A stretch of 64,000 nt of DNA. Origin: Micropterus salmoides (lineage: Eukaryota > Chordata > Actinopteri > Centrarchiformes > Centrarchidae). Positions within the stretch are counted from its first letter, which is position 1; every line of letters starts with the position of its first letter. The DNA lies in contig NW_024040485.1 in NCBI RefSeq assembly GCF_014851395.1, positions 13,726,899 to 13,790,898 of the forward strand, given 5' to 3'. The translations under genes and the position numbers were made by a program. Shown one piece after another: positions 14,501 through 27,098 of the stretch. The notes below the pieces were generated by a model. The model did not search any database, had not been told where the DNA came from, and saw only the letters and a program-made list of their open reading frames with translations.

Positions 14501-17378
14501 AGAATGTGCCTCGGAATTGGCACCATGTTCAAAATGTGGGGTTGAGGAGTATATAGAGAATAATAATGTCCTCTTAAACCGTCTGTGTTCCGTATTTGCA
14601 CGTGTTAAACATTTATAGAAAATAACAACAGATTTAATCAACTCAAAGGAATAGGTTTGCTAATAGCATAAATCTTGGCATAGATATGTTACGCAGTTTC
14701 GTGCTTGAATGATCATGTAATGTAAAGAACTACACTTTGTTGGGTAGTTCATATTCCCTGAATTTGGAAATCAAGACCCTTTTTTTTTTATTATTAAAAA
14801 GTGTGGGGCTGTCACACGAAGCCTGTGACCGTAGAGACCTAGGTTTGCTCATCCAGGACTTATTTAATTTGCTCTGATCCTTCTTTGCTCATTTTATCCC
14901 AAGATAATCCCCTTTTCCTCTCCCATTTTAACTCCGCCACCTCCTTGTGCTCTGCAGCATCATTGCCAGCCATTTCCAAAGGAGTTCCCCAGGTTTCAGT
15001 TAGAGGTCCACATTTCTTCACACTTTTCATGAATAAAAATCAACATTCTGTGACGCAATAAATTTAATTATATTTCTATGCTGATGATGCATCCTTGTAT
15101 AGCAGAAGGGAATCTAACTAAACTGACATCCAAATCTTGGTTCAAATGGTTCAAATTAGTTAGAAGATTTTGCCCAATTTTATTACAGAATCCCACATCA
15201 GCACCTTAAATATAATCCATTTTATAAATACCATGACATTTCAGATGGATCTAGGCCTAACACCTTGGACATACACTTCAACTCACTCAAAAACATGATA
15301 TGCGTTCTCGGTTTTAGATTATGCATCGGTTTTAGATACAGCCTTCAGCTACCTTGATTGAAAAAAATACAATATCCAAGTGAAACGATCTGTGGTGGAT
15401 GCAGTAAGAGGGTCTCCAGGAAGGAGATGTATTGTGAACATTAGTAACCTTGTGTGCATACAATAGTAGTTTGAAGTGGGTGGTGGAGGATGCCGGTAGA
15501 CCTTCTCTTGCGTCATTGTTTCTAATGCCCTTTAGTCCTCAAACTGGTTGGAACCTGCTGTAAGGGAGGAGCTCCTACTCCCTTTAACTTCATACTCCTC
15601 CCTTGTTTCTTTTCTTTATGTGCGTCTGTCGTTCTTGTTCTTTAGACAGAAGCCTTCACTGCCTCTTTATCTATCTCATACACATAGACATGCACACACA
15701 ATCCCACATTTCACCATTTATCTTTAACCATCTCTTTCCATTTCTTTACTTTGTTCATTTCATGTTTACACCTGGTGTTTCCACTTTCTTTATCTTGTTG
15801 TCTCTGTCTCTTTCCCTGTGATTGTGCAAGACCATGCAAGTGTTCATATTCAAGGCAACCTCCCTGTCATAATGAGTTCTGTTAAAGCAGGGAATGCTTA
15901 AACAAACAATGTCCTCTCTTCTGTAACAGGGAAGTGTTGTTCAGAATTACATATCTGGACACTACACTCCCATCTTTATGTTGTGCCTATGATTTGTCCC
16001 TGCAGTGTGAGGCCATTTCCTAACCTTTCAAAAGCTTAATTGAGTCTCTTAATTATAGGCCTGTCAGACCCGTCTCTTCCTCTCATCTCTCTGGAAGATC
16101 CTGATCCCTCTGAGTCATCAGTTAGCTATGTCAGACAGAGACTTAGAGGCCTTGCTGGCCTTGTTCAAAGACAGGACTATTGATGTCTGGGCTGAATGAA
16201 CCCACACATTGGTACACCTTGGTCGATACCACCTAAACACATCTAGCCAACAATAGTAGTGGCCTCTTCAGTATGTATAGTTTCTTTGATGGTGTCTTGT
16301 TGGCTTGGGTTGAGAAATATTTGCCTATGCAGTCATACAAGACTGAACACAAGCAGCTATCCATATAACAATGTTTCTATAAATTAAATCCTGAAAATAA
16401 TCATTAACTTTAAGAAGTCATTACTCATGTGACAATCCATGATTGTTCAGTTCTGCAGAGGTGTTTCTCTGCAGGATGTTGCCTCCGAGTATATTTCCAA
16501 TGTTCTATGTCTTACAGATATCTGAACTTCTCGTTCCAGCCACTCGAGAGTCAGCATTTGTTCATGCTATTGCCTCGGCGGGAGTAGCATTTGCAGTGAC
16601 CCGTGCCTGCGCTGAGGGCTCAGCCACCATCTGCGGATGTGACACACGCCACAAGGGCCCCCCTGGTGAGGGATGGAAGTGGGGTGGTTGCAGCGAGGAC
16701 GTGGAGTTTGGGAGCATGGTGTCCCGGGAGTTTGCTGACGCGAGAGAGAATCGCCCTGATGCACGCTCAGCCATGAACCGCCATAACAATGAGGCAGGAA
16801 GAATGGTGAGTTTTCTAAAAGCTAATTTTGCTGATTGTGTTGTAGAAGTTTTTCTGCTATCAGATGTTTAATTAACATGATGATCTTTTCATCCTTAGTC
16901 CCTCAATGAAAACATGTTCCTGAAGTGTAAGTGCCATGGGCTCTCGGGCAGCTGCGAGGTCAAGACATGCTGGTGGTCTCAGCCTGACTTTCGAGTTATT
17001 GGTGACTACATGAAGGATAAGTATGACAGCGCATCAGAGATGGTGGTGGAGAAACATAAGGAGTCCCGTGGATGGGTGGAGACCCTGAGACCCAAGTACA
17101 ACTACTTCAAACCCCCCACAGAGCGAGACCTGGTTTATTATGAAAGCTCACCCAATTTCTGTGACCCCAATCCTGAGACTGGCTCCTTTGGCACCCGTGA
17201 TCGCATCTGCAACCTGACGTCTCATGGCATAGACGGATGCGACCTCCTCTGCTGCGGCAGAGGTCACAACACCAGGACTGAGAAGAGAAAGGAGAAGTGT
17301 CACTGTATTTTCCACTGGTGCTGCTACGTCAGCTGTCAGGAGTGTGTGAGAGTCTACGATGTGCACACTTGCAAATAA
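5513..17378 (+). CDS. wnt3a: Wnt-3a secreted signalling protein
   Basis: Secreted lipid-modified Wnt ligand for Frizzled/LRP receptors in canonical beta-catenin signalling. Coding exons: 5513-5583, 10549-10790, 16540-16805 and 16899-17378; all junctions are GT-AG and phases join, giving 352 aa, the same length as human WNT3A. Exons 2 and 3 (242 and 266 bp) agree with the human lengths as I recall them. Residues 1-18 are a hydrophobic signal peptide before SYPIWW. Ser209 in CHGLSGSCEVKTC is the site that Porcupine acylates. N-glycosylation sequons NCT and NLT are present, and the cysteine-rich C-terminus ends VYDVHTCK. The start at 5513 has A at -3; an in-frame ATG at 5462 has a weaker context and would put 17 residues before the signal peptide. 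The N-terminal half looks most like WNT3A and the C-terminal half shares several residues with WNT3; synteny with arf1, mmtag2, guk1 and obscn favours wnt3a. Confidence 0.95.
5584..10548 (+). other. wnt3a: wnt3a intron 1
   Basis: About 5 kb, GTAAGT to TTGTAG. No exon is seen. A GC-richer patch at about 7620-8010 contains an octamer-like ATATGCATTA and a TCF/LEF-like CACTTTGATG and could be regulatory. The rest looks unremarkable. Confidence 0.6.
10791..16539 (+). other. wnt3a: wnt3a intron 2
   Basis: About 5.7 kb, GTAAAC to TTCCAG. It holds two stretches of more complex sequence, about 12295-12700 and 13700-14340, open on both strands and possibly conserved non-coding elements, plus a LINE relic at 14975-15115. 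No further coding exon fits, because exons 2 and 3 join directly in phase. Confidence 0.55.
14975..15115 (+). mobile_element. LINE (L2-like) reverse-transcriptase relic
   Basis: Forward translation gives GVPQVSVRGPHFFTLFM and, about 50 bp on, YFYADDASLY. These correspond to the GVPQGSVLGPLLF and YADDTQLY blocks of L2/CR1-type reverse transcriptases. A stop-rich spacer separates them, so the copy is inactive. Similarity becomes too weak to follow by about 15350. Confidence 0.55.
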
Positions 17379-19692
17379 GACAATCTGGATCTTGTCTTTT
17401 CCCACCAAAATTCAAAGACGTCAGTAGGCAGAAGAACAAATACAGCAACTTATCTTTAAGACATGAGAGACTGAGCAGCTGTCTGAGCTGTCCATGGACT
17501 CTAATGGCAGACACGAAAGCCTTGTGTTTGATGCTGTGATGCTGAAAAGAGCCAGTCTCCGCCTTAATCATCTGAAACAGTTGAGTAGATTTTAGCATCA
17601 CAAAGCATCATCCGTATGAACCGTGATGATGGTGATAATGACAACAATGTTGATATCTCTAGCGATGACGAAAGAGTTTTCATGTATTGACGTAGGAAAG
17701 GAGAACTGTCGGCTAATTGACAAACATCATATTGGTGATATGTGTTTCCAAGTAGTTACCTTTTTTGAGAATAGTACAGCACTGCCAATGCTCTATGGGA
17801 CAAAAAATGAAAATGTTTATTTCTTCAATGTTTAATCACCACTTGTTTTTGCCACAAAAGGTGGCAACATTTATGAGTAATTTACATGATCAGACACTCA
17901 ATGGCTTGCATTCTCCCCCTCAACAAGTATGTGTGTGTATGTCTGAAAACTAACATTATGATGTGAATGAGTTTTTTTTTTTTTTTGTAGTGTTAATATA
18001 TTACTGATGTTTGGGTAAGCATGCACTTGCACCTGAGTGAATGTAGTTAATTATGCTGCAGTGTGTTTACATATTCTCTACATTCTTAAGCTAGCGAGTT
18101 AATATCTGCTTTAAATTACTAATTTTATCTTCAGAGTAGATATGACCCACACCAACTGGACATCATGCAAAACAAGAGTATACACAGTCTGTGCATTTCC
18201 TTAAACACCTGAAAACTCTGGAAGCTTTTTCTTAAGAGTAACAATGCTTTGAACAACATCGAGAGTTATGACCAAAGACAAGAAAAGAAACCCCCATGTA
18301 AGTCTGATGTGGTCAGAGAGCTGTAAATAAATATGAAAGGTCAGCACTTGTGTCCCATTGAGAAATATGAAGCATGTTCTCCTTGTTTTTATCAGTATTA
18401 GCAATGTCTCGTGTGGCAGGGTGTGGGAATAACTGTTATTTATAAATGGGATAGTCCCACTATATTTTGTTTCATTTACATGCATATAATATTGTTTTAT
18501 TTTGATATTTGATTACATAGAGGTAAATTCTGTACTCCCTGGTAAAATAAAACACAAATGGCAAACAAACCGCAAACAAAGCTCTGTATAATGCAGTACA
18601 ATTAGTTGTTGTAAAATGATGACCAAAACCTGTGCATGTGATGATTCTCAGCTGTGGCTTCTTGTACCCCAAATTTAACAACAAGCAGCATCACTGAAAA
18701 TATCAATTCTTCCCTTATTTTAATGCTGCTAAGTAAAGATAATATGTGAGTGTGTTTGTGTGTGCGTTTAGGTCCTTACATAAAGTATGTCTCTGTCTAT
18801 TTGTGTTATATGTATATTCTTACATGTATTGATTCTTTCTGTGAAAGAAATCTATTATATGTAGTTTGGAAAAAATGTGAAGTTTTGACTAATTCTTGCA
18901 TACAGTAATTCCCATTTTAACCAAATAGACCAAAATAGAGTTTATGTTATTTTAGTTGCCTATGGTTTCGTAGTCAAAATGATGTCATGCTGCTCTCCTT
19001 CAATTTCAGAAGAAATACAAAACAGTATTTATTTATTTGGAAAGTGAAAAACTACTGAAAGCTGAGACATGATGTCTAGACAAGTAACATAATGTTTATG
19101 AAAATATGTGCGTGCCGTTTCACTGATAGCCTCGACTATGGAGAGATGTGTAAGGTCACTGATGAATGAATGTTTACAGCCAATGTAATGCTATGTCTCA
19201 GGCATGTATTGTTCTCAGACTTTAATCAAAATTGCCCTCCCATGATTATTTTTTTTCCTGACTGAAAATATTAACGAGCAGCCATAACCAGTTTCACATT
19301 TTAAGTCATCTTAATTAACTACACAGCAACCATTATTGGTACAGATCTCCAATCTTGCGTTTATTACTGTACACTTCATATGTGACTGATTGCTTGTGTG
19401 GAAAATTTGATTATGTTCTAATTTTTCTTTAAATCCAAAGTTTTGTACAAACTAGGTTTTTGCGTTTTTATGGACTTCTAAAATTGGATGTTTTTTATAA
19501 TTATTTATTTCATTCTATGTACATATTAGTAAGTAAAAGTATATATTTGCAGAAATACATTTTTTAAAAACAGTGTTGTAACACTGTAGCCTTTTTACCT
19601 CATCTCTGTTTTTTCACTGACTGCACACAGGTATCGTTCGTCCTACTGCCTGTAGTAGATTTCTAAAGTTAACTCTGTAACACCAAAATAAA
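17379..19692 (+). promoter_or_regulatory. wnt3a: wnt3a 3' UTR with candidate poly(A) signal
   Basis: About 2.3 kb of AT-rich sequence follows the stop. A canonical AATAAA lies at 19687-19692 in a CCAAAATAAAGC context. A T-run sits near 17970-17986. No reading frame here is convincing. The UTR length is plausible for a vertebrate Wnt gene but is inferred from the signal alone. Confidence 0.5.
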
Positions 19693-22428
19693 GCAACATA
19701 AACAACCAAACCGGTGTTCTATTATCTATGAACTTTACATGTATTACATTATTTTGTTGATTTTTATGAATCATGAATGCCAACAAATGACTACATCCAA
19801 AGACGGATCAATGACCAGTGCCCATTGACCAATGGGGATTGACGTGGGAGAAGGCTCTGGGACACAGTCACTTATATCATACAAATAACATGTGTGTATA
19901 AATGCAGCACTTGAATCTGAAGATGATAGCACATTGTGAAATAAATAAGTAACATTATCCTGGGTATTAAGCCATCAGGTGCCTTGAAAAATGAAATCCA
20001 GCTCTTTTAAGCAACACAGACTCAAATTCAGACATTTTTAATCAAACGTTTGTGTTATAGCTTGCTCTTATTTTGAAGGGGAAAAAAGCTTTAAAAATGG
20101 GTGTAAAGTAATGACAACATGCTGTGGTAATGAAAGGGAGATCCCAAAGATGATTTATCCAGGAGCACCCAAACTGATATAATAATTTTAGCAATGAGTA
20201 ATAATAGTATGTATAGTGAGTAATAATAGTAAGTGCTGGAGCATAATTGGTTTGATGTTCACATCACACAGTGTCTTGCAAACATGTGCATTTCTTGCAG
20301 TGTGAGAGATTTAGAATTTGCTTTTACTGCGTCTTTAATATAAACCATAGCATTTCATATCACAATCATGCAACTTCTAAAATCTATATTTTGATTGCCA
20401 CAATATCTTTCCACATTCAGTAAGAAAATAAGAAATGCTTTCCTATGTTACATTTCACAAATTATGTTGAATTGAGGGACGTGTAGGTTCAGGTGATGGC
20501 AAGTCAGAAATAATTTAAATAAGATATCTGTCACAGTATTACTGTTTGCAAACAGAAGCAAGACTGCTCTACTGACTCTGAACCCTTTTCAGTGAGAATC
20601 TTGGAGGTAAGCTTGTAGTTGGCACACATGAGTTGTAGTTATCATGTTAAATATCAAAGGGCGTCTGAATAAGCTGCAAGACTTCCTGATACCGTAAATA
20701 TGCTATTGCAATCTACCACAGATAATACAGATGTCGGCCATTGATTTCTTAATGAAAAAAGAAATCTAAACAGTCACACACTTGGAATATGGACAAGTTG
20801 GCAGTCATGAAGACTTACAGATTTAGGTCATAGTGCCCAAATATGAGCTACGGATTTGTCTTAGGACAAAGAAGAAGAAAATAAAGCTGGACTAATATTT
20901 TGATTCCTTTGAGAGACTGCAGAAGCCGACTGTGCTTTTTGGAGAAACAATAATGACCTGGAGGCGGGGGGGACAACTCAGTGATGAGAGTTTAAAAATA
21001 GATGGAGCTTTATAGAAGAGAAAGACCTGATCTCAAGATAGATTAGGTTTGGATGTGAATAGAGCCCACTGGTGCTCCGGCTCAGCCGCTGGACCCCTGA
21101 TAGTCTTTGAGCCCTGCAACAATGTCACCAGCAGAGGCCAGGTCTCACTGCTATCTAACCCCATTATCTCACAGAAAGATGGATACACACCCCCTCCAGA
21201 GAGGAAGCACCACAAAAAGTGATACCTTTCCGTTCTCATTCATGTGGATTCATTAGTCTGCCCACCCCCACATCAAACTATACTCAAAGCCGTTTTTTCA
21301 CAGTTAGTCCTGCAACTAAAATTCATTACTTTGGTGTACTTGTATTCCTAGATATTCATGAAAAATGCTATGGCATTTAAACCCTGCCTCATGATGGGAA
21401 ATGAACTAGGACTTGCTGAAGACTCCGTTGTGTATGAACTCCTGGGAGCCAGCCAGGTTCAGGTTTGGTTTAGTGACCAGGAGGCTGTCGGTGTCTCATT
21501 CCACACCTCGACCTTTGACACTTTTCACACCATCGAATGGGAGAAAACAAGTACAAAACATGAAACAGATCACAGGATGGACAGAAACTCCAGCCCTGCA
21601 GCCACGCTGTCTTTTGGCTTAAGGAAATGGGCCCTTCCCTTTAGCCAGACCCACCTAGCAGCTTTGTCACCCAAGTGAGATGAACATTGTTAGCAGATAG
21701 TTGCCAGAGGAGACTGTGGCGGCTCCAGTGAAAGAGATGGCATCCTGACTGTGAGAACTTTGACGCGACCAGACTGCCAGAGGTACCACCAAATAACCAT
21801 ATAAAAGGGAGACAATGGGCCCTAATTGCAATCAGTGTCCTCTTTTTATTTTATGTCCTGAGTTTCACCCTGATATTCACAAAAGACCAGTGCATGCATT
21901 TCAATAAAGCTATGTTAGTGTGGGGCAGACAGGAGTGACAGATATACAGTGGAGTGGTGCAAAGGCCCACACTCCAATGACAAGATGCAAATACTCCCGC
22001 GGGAGTCACACTTTGGTTACAGCCAGCATCTGGTTCGCTCTTCCTGAGGCCTTTTGATGTTGATGATGTCGAAAATAAAAATCACAGATGACAAACATGC
22101 AAGCTGGGATGATTATTAATACCTAATATGTACCACCTACATAATAATAATAATAGCTTGTTGAGTTTGAATGTCAAAAGTTTGTTGCTCAACACTTCAA
22201 CATGAGATGTGTTTGAGCAAAGAATTGTGGCTTTAAAGAATGCGATTCTCAAAGCTCTTCTTGTTTAGGCTATAGGTCATGCACACCAAAGGTGACGGGC
22301 CAAAACTGGGCTACAGAGGGGAAGAGGGCAGTGTGTGGGCATTTCATTATGTAACTAACTTTGAAGCCAGTCTTTTGATGTCTATATGTTCTTCTGTGTG
22401 AAATGAGATGACTCCCTTGGATTCAGTA

Positions 22429-23282
22429 GGGGTAAACCGGGGCGAAAGTAAGACGGGACGAAAGTAACAAAGCGATTTTCTCAGAGCCCTGACTGCATTT
22501 GCAGTCCAAGCTGTGACAGCACCTTCAGCACGCAACCCTTGATGGAGCTGCCAAATATATATAAATAACAAGTGTTACTTTCAGCCCGCTACAGTGACAA
22601 GTGTTTCTTTTGTCCCGCTGCTAAAGTGGTGACTTTCTCTGTGTTGCAGCATGTTTTGAAACATGTTTATGTTATATTATACCAACAGATTATGCCAAGA
22701 GTGAGGGTCAGAAAGACAGACAGAGGTCTGACTCAGCCAGATTTTTTCATGCACATTTTGGAATTAAGTATAAAAACAGCTGGATAAAAACATGACTATT
22801 TTTGCATTATTTTGAGAATTTATATTTATGTTATGAATATTCATTGTAATATTGTTCATATTGTTGAAGAATTTTTTTAAAAAATGGTTTGACATTGCCA
22901 ATAAAAAACATTTTGAGTATAAGTATAGGATTGGGTTACTTTATAGATAATAAATAAAATGAAAATGTAATTTATAAATTTTTTGCAAAGATAAAGGACA
23001 AAATACATTTGCAGTTACATATTAACAAGGTTATAGTCACGTGTATTTAATAAGAACAAGGGAAACACAAAACATCTAGTTGTGTTACTTTCGACCCAAC
23101 TGATGGGGTCATTTAAAGTGAAATTATACAGAAGTCATTCTACATTTGTACAAAATACCACCTGATATTGATAGACCACACCTGTGAGTTAGTGACTACA
23201 GCAAAAATATGTCACTGTCTACAACATAATCTTTTAAAATCAGGTTTTTCTGAAAAATGGTACTTTGGCCCCTGCTCTCCCC
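22429..23282 (+). mobile_element. Non-autonomous pogo/Tigger-like DNA transposon
   Basis: An 854-bp segment flanked by TA dinucleotides (22427-22428 and 23283-23284). Its ends are imperfect terminal inverted repeats: GGGGTAAACCGGGGCGAAAG on the left and, in reverse complement, GGGGAGAGCAGGGGCCAAAG on the right. Inside, an ATG at 22692 opens a short frame beginning MPRVRVRKTDRGLTQPDFF, which resembles the start of the HTH domain in pogo-like transposases, but it stops at 22787. It looks like an internally deleted or decayed copy. Superfamily is inferred from the TA duplication and this fragment. Confidence 0.6.
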
Positions 23283-26200
23283 TACATGTGTTTAACACAT
23301 TCAACACATTGGAACCATCCAGATCGAAAGATTATTAAAAGTAAAATAATTTTTGTTGTATGAATATTGCATGGTATACTGCCACAGTCTAATATGAGAA
23401 ACTGCATGTGGTTACTGTATTTGACTCCCAAAATAAAATATTACAAACTAATCCGCCTCAGAATGACATTATTTTGCCTTATCATTCCTGTTTTTGTATG
23501 GCCTGTAAGTGATAATATTTCTCACTTCCATTTTCTAAATAAATAGATCCTGACAGCACTCACACCTTCATCCAACACTTCAGCCACTAAATTCTAACTT
23601 AAGATTCACCAATGTGTTGTTTATCACACAATACTAATCACCTTTTTACCACTTTTGGATAAACATTAGACACAGTAGACAGACAAAATTATCTTCTACA
23701 GAGAACTCTATGCACTGATACAAACACAAGCCTTTCTCTAATGGCTGTGTTAAAACACCTTAACATCTGTAGCAATCATGGCATTATGTTTTCTCTTTTA
23801 TAGCCAGGGAGGGGAACGTGCGAAGTATGTCACCTGCCTTGAATGAGGATGATGGGTTATCTGCAAGATTTCTAAAGAGGACAACCAGCATCAGAAGAGA
23901 TGTGACACCTGTAAAGCAGCCTTATCCCCTTTTGAAGTGCCCGTTTGTATTGTTGAAGCCAGCAAAGGAATTTTGCCACCTCTGTACTTACAAGAGAACA
24001 TTATTCAAACAGGGGAGATAACAAGGAGGGGAGGTGATATGGGAGACATACTAATGCATTACACAGTCTAAAGGTGTGTGTGTGTGCACATGTATGTATA
24101 TGCATTTGATAATTACACTGTCTGCTCTGTCTGCTTCAGTTTAAGGAAGAGATGGGAGTTTTTCAGGGAGGCCTCTGTTATGTTATGCTCTTGCAAGATG
24201 TGGTCTGGTAGTGGGTGTAGTGGTGGTGGGGTGCCAGGCCTCGAGGTTGACAGGGTGTCATCCTCTAGGTGAATGTGGGCTGGGGTTGCAGTGGGAGGCA
24301 GACATGATCACTCTTTAGCCACCTCTCTGTAGTTCAAAGCAGTTCAGCTGGTAGGATGAGTATGTATGCATTTCCAGATGCAGTTTCAGTCAATTTCACT
24401 AATATGAATTAGCTCTTTCTCAAATCTACTGTATTTGTTGGTTTAGATAGGGATAAAGACATCATTTTTATAGTATTCCCATAATAGCTATGAAAAGACT
24501 GAGATTTGTTATTCACGTGTGGATCAGTGAGTGTAATGTTGTTTGTTTTTATGGGGTGTTATTTAGTTATACAATGATGATGTGTCTTACAGACAGGTCC
24601 TCCCTGAGTCTTTTTAGGGTCCCAGGTGAGATTTTGCTGTGTGGGCCCCTCCACGTCTTAACCAGTGCATGCCAAAACTGCATGACACCTGCTCAAATGA
24701 AAAGTTTTTGGAATTGAGCCAATGCAGATTTCAGCAGCATGAAGCTCTAGGGTGAAGTAATCAATGAAATTTTATTTTATAATTGTTTTCTTTGCAAAAA
24801 CAGGGGAAACACTAGATGGTTTGTGTTGTAGTATGAATGAGGAAAACTATAATTTCAGAAACAATGGCCAAAGTATTTCTGTTAAGCTGAAATGTAAAGA
24901 GGACTTCAATTTCCTCTCAGAGTGTTTATTTCATGTGTCAGCATAGCCACAATATACTTTAGATAGGTATTGTCGTAAAGTATAAAGTAGTGATATAACT
25001 GATGCAGCCAGGTAGGACACAGTCAGCCTCCATTAGCAGCATTTATGAATGTCAGTGGAAGGATTTATATGTAGGCATCATGATATAATAATTTTACTTT
25101 TCATAAGAAACAGAATTGCTGTTGACATATTTCTATTAACAGATTAGTTTCTGTATCAGTTTATTTGAGAAAAGACGATCACGGCTAGAAGAGGTGGGAA
25201 AAAATAAAGAAATGAAACAGCTCTCTTGTTACAACTAACACTGCAAGTAACACATCTTGTGTCTAAATTGAAAAAACAAAAACAAAACAATAAATACCCA
25301 TAAACAACCTCCATTCTCCTTTTCTATTATCATTTCCTATTTGGTTTCCATGCATCTTTCCAAACAGTAGCTCAACTAGCAAACAACTTGTGTAAATTTG
25401 GGAGCCTGGAGAGGGAATTTGGTTTAATACAAACCGAATTGGTAAATGCTTTAATAAAATATTATATTATTCTATGCATTCACAGACTTGTTTTTATTCT
25501 CAAATGTTCCATTGTCTGTGATCAAAAACATCAGCTTGGTGAGGATGGAAGGCCAAAACTAAGGAAAAAAAAAAAAAGATGCATGTCCAAATTCATCCAC
25601 AACATTGTGGACACGTCCCGAGTGAGTGAGATTGGGTATATCAATTACAAGGTGGCTAGCAGGGGAGAGGAGTGGGGTTATCATTAGCAGGGACTGGCGC
25701 TGGCCTCTGGTAGTTCCAGTAATTACCTCACAAAGGGTGGTGCTTGCCTTCCCACTGCTTTTCCCACACTGCACTCCAGGCTTAGAATTCCAATCGGCCC
25801 CAGACCTGCAATCTCCTCGGTTTTAGACAGCAAATTACTGACAAGTCCCATTCTTCAGAGCACTGTAATTGCTTTTTAGTGCTGTTTTTATTGAGGCAAC
25901 CCCAACCCCCTTGCCCTTCCCTCAATAAAGCTAAGTCAGGGAAGGGGCGAAGGGTTAATATAGATAACATTAGTTCCTAATTGGAAGGTCTCAAACCTCA
26001 GGAAGCTTTCATACAAGTACTGTCATTTAAAATAAAAACTCAGTTCTTGAATGAATATAACTGTTTAGATCTGTTTTGCAGTGATCAAGAAAGACATGTT
26101 TTCTTTCGATATTTCTAGTTAATTAGTTCCGCATTGATCATGAAGAAACGTGCAAACTCTGCAATAATGTGTCTGCTTCAGAGAAGCGATATCATTATGG

Positions 26201-27067
26201 CTCTTCACAACCCACACAAAAAAAGGGAATGAGCATCTTGGCTACTCTACGACTTAAATCACTTTGTGTTGTCTTTCCCACCCCTGTGCATTACTCTCTC
26301 AATCTATTACTTTGTGGAAATCATTAGTCTCCATGTCAATACAAGCTCAGAGCAGAGAAAACATCTCATTATCGGACTTAAAGAGATCCGTAGCATTCTT
26401 GGGTCTGTCAAGCTGTTCTTCCTTTCTTCAATATAGTTACTTTCCTTTCACTGAGAGGACAAATTCTCAACGTTCCAATGCCGGACAACCACACAGCCAT
26501 TTGAAATGAGAAAAAGAGAAAGAATGGAAAATGGCTGAGGGATTAGAGGATCTAAACAGGATAAAGGGATGGGAGATTCTTGGTGTGATCTAGTTTAGTT
26601 TGAAAGATGGAGGGTATTAACAAGGATTTGCGACTTTAGAATTCATTGTGCCATTATATCCATCCTATGCAGTTTCAGCTAAATTGTTTGCTGTTTTGTG
26701 GCCCTTACAAACCCATAGCTCTTTACATTTTTCCATGCAAGTGTAAAAACAAAACACAAAACAAAGTATTTCAACATAATGTGCTAATTATCCCTTTATT
26801 CAGACATTCAGATATTCAGGTATGGATCCCCCCAAAATGTACAATAGCTCTACAGACATGTGTTCTGCATTAAAAAGAAAGCAAACACAAAGACATCATC
26901 AGTAAAATGTCATAACATTCCTAATGTTTTTTGACTATGCATCAAACGTGACGACATCCGGACGTCATTGGTGGAGCAGCCCTAGGGCTACAACCTGCAA
27001 TTGACTTGGGCAGTCACCTAATTCGCCTGTGCCCTTATGTGTCCATCTCCCTGTCAGTCTGAGCAGG

Positions 27068-27098
27068 TTGACACCTCTGACCCTGTCAAGGGTGTCAA
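27068..27098. repeat. Short perfect inverted repeat (TTGACACC / GGTGTCAA)
   Basis: Two perfect 8-bp arms separated by 15 bp, in a non-repetitive patch between wnt3a and arf1. The arms resemble half-sites of T-box or TALE homeodomain factors, or may simply form a small hairpin. Function unknown. Confidence 0.4.
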
